Source of the DNA: CAYSTL01 sp964516805
Lineage (GTDB): Archaea; Thermoplasmatota; Thermoplasmata; Halarchaeoplasmatales; Halarchaeoplasmataceae
DNA: 64,000 nt
Direction of reading: 5' to 3'
Assembly: GCA_964516805.1 (NCBI GenBank)
Contig: CAZEXI010000003.1
Location: 1-64,000 of the forward strand
Positions 52,139 to 59,688 of this stretch are shown piece by piece. Below the pieces are notes generated by a model. That model saw only the letters and a list, made by a program, of their open reading frames with translations, did no database searches and was not told the origin of the DNA. The position numbers were made by a program, and so were the translations under genes. How positions within the stretch are numbered: the first letter of the stretch is position 1; the number at the start of each line of letters is the position of its first letter.

Positions 52139-53652
52139 AGATGATAAAAAGTATGCCAAGTGAAGTAAGGAAATTTATAGAGCATGAAGGCGGTTCATCA
52201 CTATTTTTAGAAGGTTCTGCTGGTACTGGTAAGACCACGTTAGGACTTCAAATCATTGAAGAAATGCAGGACCCAGAAAAAAGCTTCTACCTTTCAACAA
52301 GAGTTTCTGATCAAGCTCTTTACAAACAGTTTCCATGGTTAGAGGATAAAGAAATGCGTGCTCAAATCATGGATGCAAGTAAAGTCTTCCTTGAAACAAT
52401 CTACGAAGAGGAAGAAGAAGATGAATTTGGATCTATGCCTGAATCAGAAAAAAAGAAGATAGAAGGAGCTCAAAAATTTTTAAAAACCGTAAGAGAATCT
52501 GGTCCACCAGAAACCGTTGACAGGACTAGACTTTCATCATTAGATAAAAAAATACCGGGATTAGAAAGAATATACGACAAGATAGATAATATATTACCAG
52601 AAAGATCCCTATTAGTTATAGACAGTATAGAAGGTATCACTCATAAATATGATCTTGATATGGAAACCTTTATTATGACACTTCAAAAAGATCTGGTTGA
52701 AAATTCAAATACGAATCTTATTATGATCTTAGAGACAGAAGAAAATCCAGATCTTGAATACCTAGTAGACGGTGTAGTTCAGTTAAATAGATATGGTATA
52801 GAAGATAGAGATGTAAGAGAAATAAGATTAAGGAAATTAAGGTCTGTAGAGATCAAACAACCAGCATATCTCATGTCTTTAAAAGGTGGAAGGTTCAAAT
52901 GCTTCGAACCCTACACGCTGGAGACCACTGGAGAAAAAGAGTGGGAGCCAGTTAACGCACCCAAGGGTAAATATAGTTCTGGTACTGAAGACATCGATGA
53001 ACTTTTGAACGGTGGATTTGACGCTGGAAGTTATACTGTGTTTGAAGTCGGTGAAAACGTAAGTAATCCAGAATTCTTCTCTGTAATAAGACCCATATTC
53101 CTGAACTTTATGTCTCAGGACAGAGGTATCCAGGCAGTCCTCACAGGTGGTACCCACCCAGAGAATCTCAAAGAAGATTTGACTAGATATATCAGCGAAG
53201 GTCTTTTCAACAAGAAATTTAGAATTGTTGACTATTTCTCATCTAAATCTGATAAGCCATGGCTGATCCCACTAGCTGGTAAAAGCACAGACCAGGTTAG
53301 AAAGACATATGATGAAAGGATGTATGATGTCAGAGGAGAAGAAAATAAACCTATACTTGAGATGAATGGTCTAGATACTTTAGAATACCTTCAAGGTGGA
53401 GAAATAGCTATTAAAGAACTGTTGAGAGCTGTCGCAGATACCAAAAATTCTGACGATTTGGGTATCGGTATCATAAAACCAGGTCTTAACATATCTAGAG
53501 AAATTAAAAACATGGCTGACAATTATTTTGTGTTGGTCGATGTTAACAAAACACCATGTATATATGGTATTAAACCAAAAACGGGAATCTATGCAATTGT
53601 TAACGATGAGGAGAAAGGTAGTCCTCACATAAAATTAGAACCTATTGTCTAA
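52135..53652 (+). CDS. GvpD/KaiC-like tandem RecA-fold ATPase
   Basis: 505 residues. Domain 1: Walker A EGSAGTGKTT (residues 26-35), STRVSDQAL, Walker B SLLVIDSIEG, resembling GvpD and KaiC-family signal ATPases. Domain 2 from about residue 283 has the KaiC entry GTEDIDELLNGGFDAGSY, but where the P-loop should be reads FEVGENVSNPEFF, lacking GK[ST]; it should not bind ATP normally. It is translationally coupled to the roadblock gene. A role as an archaeal signalling or scaffold ATPase is inferred, not shown. There are no phosphorylation or GTPase domains next to it. Confidence 0.78.
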   Translation: MKMIKSMPSEVRKFIEHEGGSSLFLEGSAGTGKTTLGLQIIEEMQDPEKSFYLSTRVSDQALYKQFPWLEDKEMRAQIMDASKVFLETIYEEEEEDEFGSMPESEKKKIEGAQKFLKTVRESGPPETVDRTRLSSLDKKIPGLERIYDKIDNILPERSLLVIDSIEGITHKYDLDMETFIMTLQKDLVENSNTNLIMILETEENPDLEYLVDGVVQLNRYGIEDRDVREIRLRKLRSVEIKQPAYLMSLKGGRFKCFEPYTLETTGEKEWEPVNAPKGKYSSGTEDIDELLNGGFDAGSYTVFEVGENVSNPEFFSVIRPIFLNFMSQDRGIQAVLTGGTHPENLKEDLTRYISEGLFNKKFRIVDYFSSKSDKPWLIPLAGKSTDQVRKTYDERMYDVRGEENKPILEMNGLDTLEYLQGGEIAIKELLRAVADTKNSDDLGIGIIKPGLNISREIKNMADNYFVLVDVNKTPCIYGIKPKTGIYAIVNDEEKGSPHIKLEPIV

Positions 53653-54293
53653 AACCCATGTTCTCCTTTAAGGGGCACGAACAATACCCCTCCTAAATTT
53701 TCTTTTTCTAAACTATTTCCTTTTTTAGTTCCTTTTATAAGATTTTGATACATTTGGCCACCTACAGGAATCAATATTTTTCCATTCTCTTTAAGTTGAT
53801 TTATCATTGGTTCGGGTATACTAGGTGCTCCACAAGCTACAGAGATCCTGTCATAAGGTGCTTTATTTTTATACCCTGATGAACCATCCCCTATTATTAT
53901 ATGTACATTATTTATACCTGCTTTTCTCAGCTTTTTCCTTCCTGATTTTGCTAATGACTGAAGGTATTCAACAGAATATACCTCCCCTTCATCTCCGACC
54001 ATCTCACCTAGAACCGCAGCATGATAACCCATACCTCCACCGATTTCTAGTATTTTCTGTCCAGGTTTTACTTCGAGGGCCTCAATCATAATAGATACCA
54101 TGTGTGGAGCTGAAATAGTCTGTCCTTGGCCTATAGGTTGTGGTGAATCTACATAAGCCATCTCTTTCATCTCTTCTGGGACGAAAAGATGTCTTGGTAC
54201 ATTACGCATTGCCTTTTCTGCTAAATCGCTTTTTATATATCCTCTTTTTTTTAATTTATCTACTAGCGCGTTTCTTTTTTCTTTATAGTTCAA
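53649..54293 (-). CDS. pcm: protein-L-isoaspartate O-methyltransferase
   Basis: 214 residues. PCMT repairs L-isoaspartyl residues with SAM. Typical blocks are present: MRNVPRHLFVPEEM, YVDSPQPIGQGQTISAPHMVSIM, ILEIGGGMGYHAAVLGEMVG (SAM motif) and ISVACGAPSIPEPMI, ending with the GGVLFVPL segment. It converges with the KaiC-like gene with a 4-nt overlap, so the two transcripts run into each other. Normal length and complete. Confidence 0.94.
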   Translation of the reverse strand: MNYKEKRNALVDKLKKRGYIKSDLAEKAMRNVPRHLFVPEEMKEMAYVDSPQPIGQGQTISAPHMVSIMIEALEVKPGQKILEIGGGMGYHAAVLGEMVGDEGEVYSVEYLQSLAKSGRKKLRKAGINNVHIIIGDGSSGYKNKAPYDRISVACGAPSIPEPMINQLKENGKILIPVGGQMYQNLIKGTKKGNSLEKENLGGVLFVPLKGEHGF

Positions 54294-54421
54294 GTCGATT
54301 CACCAAATTTCCTTTTTTCAATTATGTAAAAATGTGGTACATACTTTAAACATTTTTCTTAAATTTTCAAACTCGTAGTAAAATAGTTATAACCTAAAAG
54401 GCAATTCACAAATGTGATACT

Positions 54422-55141
54422 ATCGTTGATATACCAAAATCTCACCCAAGGTACGAATCTTTAAAAACAAGAGAAATGCTTGTCGATGGAGTGGAAGAGT
54501 GCATTACCTCCAAGGCTGGACTAATAGCACATGGAAGAGGAGAAGCATTTGATTATATTTTAGGAGAAAAAACCATAGACTCTGCTTTGAGAGCAGAAAA
54601 AGCTGCTGTTCACAAGTTGTTAGAGGCAGATAATCCAGTAATATCAATAAACGGAAATGTGGCAGCCCTTGTTCCAGGCGATATTGTAAAATTATCTGAA
54701 CGACTAGACGCAAAATTAGAAGTGAATCTATTTCACAGAACAGAAGAAAGATTGAAAAAGATAAAAGGTAAACTAGTTAAGAATGGTGCTAAAGAGGTAT
54801 ACGGCTTAGAAGCCGATGCGAAGATACCAAATCTTGATCATGCTAGAGCATTATGTTCTGAAGAAGGGATATATTCATCAGATGTAGTCCTTGTTCCTCT
54901 AGAAGATGGAGATAGAACAAAGGCTCTTTCAGAGATGGGAAAAACTGTGATAACTATAGATTTGAATCCAATGTCAAGGACAGCTAGAACCGCAGATATC
55001 ACTATTGTTGACAATATAACAAGAGCGGTAAAAAATATGATAAAAGTAGATCCTTTAGATGATAGTTATGATAATAAGAAAAGTTTATCAGACACGTTAA
55101 GATACATGTCTGAAAGATTGATTGATCTCTCTAATGAGTAA
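54422..55141 (+). CDS. 4-phosphopantoate-beta-alanine ligase (archaeal)
   Basis: About 240 residues of the archaeal DUF137 enzyme making 4'-phosphopantothenate for CoA. Conserved parts are IPKSHPRYESLKTRE, GLIAHGRGEAFDYILGE, NPVISINGNVAALVPGDIV, NLFHRTEERLKKI and DLNPMSRTARTADITIVDNI. The first of these lies upstream of ATG 54476, in a frame with no ATG, GTG or TTG. I set the start at ATC 54422; an ATG one base out of frame at 54412 (ATG TGA TAC) would fit if a single T were removed. Either the start is unusual, or the 5' end has an indel. SAH hydrolase follows. Confidence 0.82.
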   Translation: MVDIPKSHPRYESLKTREMLVDGVEECITSKAGLIAHGRGEAFDYILGEKTIDSALRAEKAAVHKLLEADNPVISINGNVAALVPGDIVKLSERLDAKLEVNLFHRTEERLKKIKGKLVKNGAKEVYGLEADAKIPNLDHARALCSEEGIYSSDVVLVPLEDGDRTKALSEMGKTVITIDLNPMSRTARTADITIVDNITRAVKNMIKVDPLDDSYDNKKSLSDTLRYMSERLIDLSNE

Positions 55142-55164
55142 ATATCTGATATTTGGAGAATGAT

Positions 55165-56403
55165 ATGATGAATGATTTAGTTAAAAAAGGAAAAAGACGG
55201 TTAGAATGGGCAAAAGACCACATGCCCGTGATTAATAAGGTTAAAGAAGAAATCAAAGATTCTGGACATCTAGAAGGAAAGAATATTTCCATGGCCTTAC
55301 ATGTTGAAGCAAAAACTGGTATTCTAGGATTATCCCTTAGAGAAGTTGGTGCAAATGTAAAAATGGCTAGTTGTAATCCATTATCAACCGATGATTCAGT
55401 AGCTGAGGCTTTACGGGAAGAATATGGGATGGATGTTTTCGCTAAAAGAGGAGAGAACGAGGAAGAATATTACAAGAATCTGAACAGCATTTTGGAACAT
55501 GATCCTGATGTTGTTATAGATGATGGTGGGGATCTGATATCTCTGATACATACTGAAAGGCAAGATCTTATAGATGGTATCTATGGTGGAGCTGAAGAAA
55601 CTACAACCGGTATTGTCAGGTTGAGAGCGATGGAAAAAGACGGTAGTCTGAAATTTCCTGTAATGTCCGTAAATGATGCTTTTATGAAACATCTATTTGA
55701 CAATAGATACGGTACTGGACAGTCCACTATCGATGGTATCCTAACATCTACTAACTTACAGTTGAGTGGTAAAAAGTTCCTTGTCGGTGGATATGGCTGG
55801 TGTGGCAGAGGTATTGCCATGAGAGCTGAAGGCATGGGGGCTAATGTTATGGTTTCAGAGATCGATCCTATAAAAGCAGTTGAAGCAAATATGGACGGTT
55901 TTGAAGTACTCCCAACTAAAGAAGGGGTCAAAAAAGCTGATTTTGTCGTAACTGCCACTGGATGTAAAGATATAATATCAAAAGAAGAAATAGAAAATGC
56001 TAAAGACGGATGTGTTTTAGCTAATTCAGGTCACTTTGATAACGAAATTTCAAAGAAATTGCTTGAAGAGATGTCAGAGTCTAAGAAGCAAGTCAGAGAT
56101 GATGTTATACAATACAAAATGAAAGATGGAAGAAAGCTTTATCTGCTAGCAGAAGGAAGATTGGTTAATCTTGCAGCTGGTCAAGGTCATCCTGCTGAAA
56201 TAATGGATATGAGTTTTGCACTTCAGATGAAGGCCGCTGAGTATGTAGTGAAAAATAAAGGTCTTGAACCGAAAGTTTACAATATTCCAAAGGAGATTGA
56301 TGAGAAAGTTGCAAAACTCAGACTTGAAGCTGATAGGATTACAATCGATTCTTTAACAAAAGAACAAAGAAAATATTTAGAAGGATGGAAAGAAGGTACC
56401 TAA
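55165..56403 (+). CDS. ahcY: S-adenosylhomocysteine hydrolase
   Basis: 412 residues. AhcY splits SAH, the product of all SAM methyltransferases, into adenosine and homocysteine with bound NAD. Seen are ALHVEAKTGILGLSLREVGA, VIDDGGDLISLIHTER, VNDAFMKHLFDNRYGTGQS, the NAD motif FLVGGYGWCGRGIAMRAEGMGA, VTATGCKDII, ANSGHFDNEI and the C-terminal HPAEIMDMSFALQ. ATG 55165 follows GGAG by six nt. The organism has at least four methyltransferase genes in this window that would feed it. Confidence 0.96.
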   Translation: MMNDLVKKGKRRLEWAKDHMPVINKVKEEIKDSGHLEGKNISMALHVEAKTGILGLSLREVGANVKMASCNPLSTDDSVAEALREEYGMDVFAKRGENEEEYYKNLNSILEHDPDVVIDDGGDLISLIHTERQDLIDGIYGGAEETTTGIVRLRAMEKDGSLKFPVMSVNDAFMKHLFDNRYGTGQSTIDGILTSTNLQLSGKKFLVGGYGWCGRGIAMRAEGMGANVMVSEIDPIKAVEANMDGFEVLPTKEGVKKADFVVTATGCKDIISKEEIENAKDGCVLANSGHFDNEISKKLLEEMSESKKQVRDDVIQYKMKDGRKLYLLAEGRLVNLAAGQGHPAEIMDMSFALQMKAAEYVVKNKGLEPKVYNIPKEIDEKVAKLRLEADRITIDSLTKEQRKYLEGWKEGT

Positions 56404-56438
56404 ATAAATACCTAATTTCCTTATTTTTTTAATTTTTT

Positions 56439-56708
56439 TTAGTCTATCAATGTAATATCTTGTGCTTCAACACTTTGTACGCCTTCAATATTTGAAAGAC
56501 TTTCTTCTATATCGTCTACTAGACCACCAGCATCAGGTATAACTATTCTAGCTATTACTGCTTTCAATCCAAAGGCAACTTTTTCTTCGCTAGATCCCTT
56601 GTATTCTCCGTGTTCTTTTACTATGTTTTCTATTTCGCTTTTTATCTCTTCAAGATCTTTGTTTGGATCCTCAGGCATTATCCTGTATACCAACATCACA
56701 TTACCCAT
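56439..56708 (-). CDS. ef1b: translation elongation factor aEF-1beta
   Basis: 89 residues, the archaeal EF-1beta (GDP-GTP exchange factor for EF-1alpha): VMLVYRIMPEDPNKDLEEIKSEI, the AFGLKAVIARIVIPD core and VDDIEESLSNIEGVQSVE, with the exchange loop between strands. ATG 56708 starts the fold; the frame opens back to 56741 within the upstream gene. It is coupled to a zinc-ribbon gene two nt upstream, a pairing conserved in many archaea. Confidence 0.94.
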   Translation of the reverse strand: MGNVMLVYRIMPEDPNKDLEEIKSEIENIVKEHGEYKGSSEEKVAFGLKAVIARIVIPDAGGLVDDIEESLSNIEGVQSVEAQDITLID

Positions 56709-56710
56709 GA

Positions 56711-56878
56711 TTAAGGCCCCCTGAATCCACACTCTGGACACTCGTACTCTGCTCCTTGATCCCTGCAGTTTTTACATCGACCTATCATAGTATTTCCACA
56801 TTCAGGACAAGGAAATACTGTATTCTTTAAACCTACTAAAGTTATCCCGCATGAGCTACATCTATAATCTTCTTTCAT
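56711..56878 (-). CDS. small zinc-ribbon protein, 55 aa (HVO_2753-like)
   Basis: 55 residues with four zinc knuckles: CSSC, CPEC, CKNC and CPEC. The spacing (first two knuckles, then GRCKNCRDQG, then YECPECGFRGP) matches the archaeal HVO_2753-type two-zinc protein encoded immediately upstream of aEF-1beta. A haloarchaeal member affects swarming and biofilm formation, but its molecular role is unclear. The stop TAA at 56711 lies two bases before the aEF-1beta ATG. Confidence 0.85.
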   Translation of the reverse strand: MKEDYRCSSCGITLVGLKNTVFPCPECGNTMIGRCKNCRDQGAEYECPECGFRGP

Positions 56879-56990
56879 TATAATCAGGTTTTGCAGAAAG
56901 GAAACGATATTTAATATTGTCGGATGTATCTAGGTTCATCTAGTTAATTGCAACCATTCTAATATTATAAAACAAATAATTACGAAATAC

Positions 56991-56999
56991 TTATATATC
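56991..56999 (+). promoter_or_regulatory. TATA box of the mbh operon
   Basis: TTATATATC preceded by GAAATAC as a BRE-like element. Transcription should begin around 57018-57023, at the ATG of the 31-codon ORF, about 97-100 nt before mbhA. The 144-nt gap between the zinc-ribbon gene and this ORF (56879-57022) shows nothing else recognisable. Confidence 0.55.
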
Positions 57000-57022
57000 T
57001 TCGAGTACTCAAGAAAACCGTT

Positions 57023-57118
57023 ATGTGTACGTTATTTAATTCGTTCAATGGGTGTAGCACAGTACAGCCTATTTTAAGGAACAAAAATGATTTTTACATA
57101 TATGATTTAGGTGGATAA
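57023..57118 (+). CDS. putative leaderless 31-aa ORF directly upstream of mbhA
   Basis: An ATG at 57023, 32 nt from the start of a TATA box, opens 31 codons that end TAA at 57116-57118, one base before the mbhA ATG (57120). The product starts MCTLFNSFNGCS and ends YIYDLGG; it has two cysteines and no membrane segment. Its last codons (GGT GGA) include the AGGTGGA that serves as Shine-Dalgarno for mbhA. This suggests coupling of the leader's translation to that of mbhA, or a small protein of the complex. No family is recognised. Confidence 0.4.
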   Translation: MCTLFNSFNGCSTVQPILRNKNDFYIYDLGG

Positions 57119-57119
57119 A

Positions 57120-57653
57120 ATGGATGAAAAAAAGGCATTCTTATCGACGTTCCTGCTAGCACTGTTCACATACCTTTTGCTGACTTTTGCAGCAGGTGCT
57201 GAAGCATCTTGGATACCAGTGTGGAAAGGATTATTTTGGAGTGTAGAGGAACTAGCCATAGGAATTTCCGTTTCTCTAATAATCGCTTCACTTGCTAGTC
57301 ATGTGTTATGTAGAAGTAACAACTTTAGAATGTTGAACCCAGTAAGATGGATAATTATGGTGGTATATACCATACCATTATTCATCGAAATGGCCAAAGC
57401 TAACTTAGATGTGGCCTACAGGGTTATAACAGGTAAAATAGAACCAGGGATAGTGAAAATAAAACCTGACCTGAAAACAGATCTTGGTATAACATTCCTA
57501 GCAAATTCTATCACTTTAACTCCCGGTACTTTAACAGTTGAGGTAGACGATGAAAAAGACGATTTATACATACATTGGATAAAGGTTGGAGAAGATCCAA
57601 CAGAAACGATATCCGGAAGATTTGTTAAATGGATAAGGAGGTTTGCAGAATGA
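57120..57653 (+). CDS. mbhA: membrane-bound hydrogenase subunit A (MrpE-like)
   Basis: 177 residues of the MnhE/MrpE family, first of the ion-translocating half of Mbh. About three N-terminal helices, then MAKANLDVAYRVITGKIEPGIVKI and LANSITLTPGTLTVEVDDEKDDLYIHWI, the strongly conserved cytoplasmic part. ATG 57120 has AGGTGGA just upstream. All genes from here to the window edge overlap or nearly touch and form one operon in the order of Pyrococcus mbh. Confidence 0.92.
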   Translation: MDEKKAFLSTFLLALFTYLLLTFAAGAEASWIPVWKGLFWSVEELAIGISVSLIIASLASHVLCRSNNFRMLNPVRWIIMVVYTIPLFIEMAKANLDVAYRVITGKIEPGIVKIKPDLKTDLGITFLANSITLTPGTLTVEVDDEKDDLYIHWIKVGEDPTETISGRFVKWIRRFAE

Positions 57654-57919
57654 CTTTTCCTGATCCTTTATATATTGCTGTTGGGGTTTTCGCACTTTAT
57701 ATAATCATTTCAGCGATGAGGATATTTTTAGGTCCGACAGCTCCTGATAGAACTGTGGCCCTAGATACTTTAAATACATTAGTTGTAGCTAGTATGCTTG
57801 GATTAGGAGCTGCCACATGGGAAATACTGTTTATAGATATCGCTATAGTTTACGCAATACTTTCATTCGTTACAACATTATTCATAGCTAAATATCTTGA
57901 GGGGGTCGAAGCAAAATGA
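57650..57919 (+). CDS. mbhB: membrane-bound hydrogenase subunit B (MrpF-like)
   Basis: 89 residues with three hydrophobic helices; LGPTAPDRTVALDTLN after the first helix is the MrpF signature. It belongs to the Na+/H+ antiporter-like module. ATG 57650 follows AAGGAGGT and overlaps the mbhA stop by 4 nt; an upstream frame to 57629 lies inside mbhA. Confidence 0.92.
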   Translation: MTFPDPLYIAVGVFALYIIISAMRIFLGPTAPDRTVALDTLNTLVVASMLGLGAATWEILFIDIAIVYAILSFVTTLFIAKYLEGVEAK

Positions 57920-58317
57920 CTAATGCATTAATATTTGTATTGATTTTGTTGATAATCTCGTTGGTTTTCAACGGGTTAGGAGTAATTGGACTACATAGAT
58001 TTCCAGATGTTTATACAAGATTACATGCAGCTACAAAATGTACTACATTCGGAACTATATTCATGAGTTTTACTGTTATAGCATACAGTTCAAGACAATA
58101 TATATTAACAGAAGAAACAAAATTTTTGAACTTGGCTATACATACTGTCTTAGCTCTTGTAGCTCTTTTAGTTACAAATCCAACTGGGGCACATGCAATA
58201 GCTAGGGCAGCTCATAGGATAGGTATCAGTCCTAAACAAGCTATAGTTGATGATCTGAAAGAATCCGATGTTGAAGATGAACTTACTAAAGCTGAAGAAT
58301 ATGAGGAGGTGGAGTAA
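57916..58317 (+). CDS. mbhC: membrane-bound hydrogenase subunit C (MrpG-like)
   Basis: 133 residues with three helices and the MrpG signature HRFPDVYTRLHAATKCTTFG, then TNPTGAHAIARAAH near the end. The acidic tail (ESDVEDELTKAEEYEE) carries GAGGTGGAG, the Shine-Dalgarno of mbhD. It overlaps mbhB by 4 nt. Confidence 0.92.
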   Translation: MTNALIFVLILLIISLVFNGLGVIGLHRFPDVYTRLHAATKCTTFGTIFMSFTVIAYSSRQYILTEETKFLNLAIHTVLALVALLVTNPTGAHAIARAAHRIGISPKQAIVDDLKESDVEDELTKAEEYEEVE

Positions 58318-58572
58318 TTGACGATATATATGGCTATCAACATACTAGTTTTGATTGGTCTTGTTATCACAGCATTAGCAGTTGTTTACTTTAAAGACTT
58401 GATATCGGCAGCGATCGCTTTGGGCGCTACTAGCTTACTGTTATCACTTGAATTTTATTTGCTCAGGGCTCCTGATGTTGCAATAGCAGAAGCAGCTATA
58501 GGCGCAGCTTTGACAACTGCAATCTATGTGTTTGCAATCAAATCTACATCTAGAAAGGAGGAATACAAATGA
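58318..58572 (+). CDS. mbhD: membrane-bound hydrogenase subunit D (MbhD/DUF4040)
   Basis: 84 residues, three helices. AIALGATSLLLSLEFYLLRAPDVAIAEAAIGAALTTAIYVFAI is the MbhD/DUF4040 core, equal to part of MrpA, and APDVAxxEAxxGA is the key motif. It starts at TTG 58318, right after the mbhC stop, because GAGGTGGAG is correctly spaced for it; ATG 58330 would be 17 nt away. Confidence 0.9.
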   Translation: MTIYMAINILVLIGLVITALAVVYFKDLISAAIALGATSLLLSLEFYLLRAPDVAIAEAAIGAALTTAIYVFAIKSTSRKEEYK

Positions 58573-58859
58573 GAAAATCAATTGCTATCTTGGCATTTGT
58601 TATAATCATTGCATTCATGGTATTAGGGGTATTGAGGATCCAAGACTTTGGGGAACCAGAAAATACCGATATGGATAAACATTTTCTTGAAACTAGTCAA
58701 GATGTAGATGAGACAAATAATGTCGTTGCAGCAATATTGTTCGACTACAGGGGTATTGATACCCTTGGTGAAGCAACCATATTATTCTCAGCAGTTTCTG
58801 GTGTCCTTACAGTATTACGGAAGATGAAGAAAGTAAAGAAAGGGGGTGCTGAAAAGTGA
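58569..58859 (+). CDS. mbhE: membrane-bound hydrogenase subunit E (MbhE)
   Basis: 96 residues with two helices. NNVVAAILFDYRGIDTLGEATILFSAVSGVL is the MbhE signature, corresponding to the C-terminal end of MrpA. The N-terminal helix and the following acidic loop (DFGEPENTDMDKHF) are typical. AAAGGAGG in the preceding gene serves as its Shine-Dalgarno. Overlaps at both ends. Confidence 0.92.
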   Translation: MRKSIAILAFVIIIAFMVLGVLRIQDFGEPENTDMDKHFLETSQDVDETNNVVAAILFDYRGIDTLGEATILFSAVSGVLTVLRKMKKVKKGGAEK

Positions 58860-59338
58860 ATTGGAAGATGTCTAGAGTAGTCCGCACTATAGCTGATGTT
58901 TTATTGGTCCCCATCGTAATCTTTGGTATATATTTGATAATACATGGACATCTAACTCCTGGAGGAGGTTTCCAGGGTGGAGCAGTTGTGGCTTCATCAT
59001 TAGCATTGCTGATAGCTGCTTATGGTGCCTTAGGTCATCATAAAGGGGATTTATCTTCTTTAGAATCTACAGGTCTCACTATATTCATCCTACTAGCTTT
59101 TGCAGGACTTGGAACAACAGTTTTCTATAATTTTCTCGCTGGTTCAGGTTCTATATTTGGGGGAACTGTTCCAGATATGGTATCTAATCCTGGTAAAATC
59201 AACACAGGTGGAACAGTCACTCTTATGAACATAGCAGTTGGGATGGAAGTTACAGCAGCACTAAGTTTGATCCTATGGATGATGGCAAAGAGAAGCGGCT
59301 CAATCGATATTGAAGAAAATAAAGAGGTGAAAAAATGA
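58856..59338 (+). CDS. mbhF: membrane-bound hydrogenase subunit F (MrpB-like)
   Basis: 160 residues, four helices, with the MrpB marker FGIYLIIHGHLTPGGGFQGGAVVASSL. The start is GTG 58856, after GGGGGTGCTG at the mbhE end. The extra loop YNFLAGSGSIFGGTVPDMV is common in Mbh-type proteins. It overlaps mbhE and mbhG by 4 nt each. Confidence 0.92.
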   Translation: MNWKMSRVVRTIADVLLVPIVIFGIYLIIHGHLTPGGGFQGGAVVASSLALLIAAYGALGHHKGDLSSLESTGLTIFILLAFAGLGTTVFYNFLAGSGSIFGGTVPDMVSNPGKINTGGTVTLMNIAVGMEVTAALSLILWMMAKRSGSIDIEENKEVKK

Positions 59339-59688
59339 TTTACAACATTCCTTACATCGCAGTAGTTGCTTTGATTGGTATCGGATTGTATACAGTATTA
59401 TTCAAAAAGAATCTTATCAAAATGATAATGGGCATTACACTTATGGAAAATGGAGCAAATCTTTTCCTGATCACTATAGCATATAAAAAAGATGGTTTCG
59501 CTCCTATCTGGACAAGTACAGAAGCAGAAAGTGCTTCTGAAATGGTATTACCGACTGCACATGCATTAACACTTACTAGCATTGTAATCGGTTTAGCTAC
59601 AACAGCTTTGATGCTGTCATTCGTCATGATGATATATAAGCATTATAAAACCATAAATTCAACTGAAGTCAGGAGGTGTAGAGAATGA
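59335..59688 (+). CDS. mbhG: membrane-bound hydrogenase subunit G (MrpC/NuoK-like)
   Basis: 117 residues with three helices, NuoK/MrpC type: GLYTVLFKKNLIKMIMGITLMENGANLFLITIAY, containing the conserved Glu in the middle helix, and PTAHALTLTSIVIGLATTALML. It belongs to the proton/sodium pathway. It overlaps mbhF and mbhH by 4 nt. Confidence 0.93.
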   Translation: MIYNIPYIAVVALIGIGLYTVLFKKNLIKMIMGITLMENGANLFLITIAYKKDGFAPIWTSTEAESASEMVLPTAHALTLTSIVIGLATTALMLSFVMMIYKHYKTINSTEVRRCRE

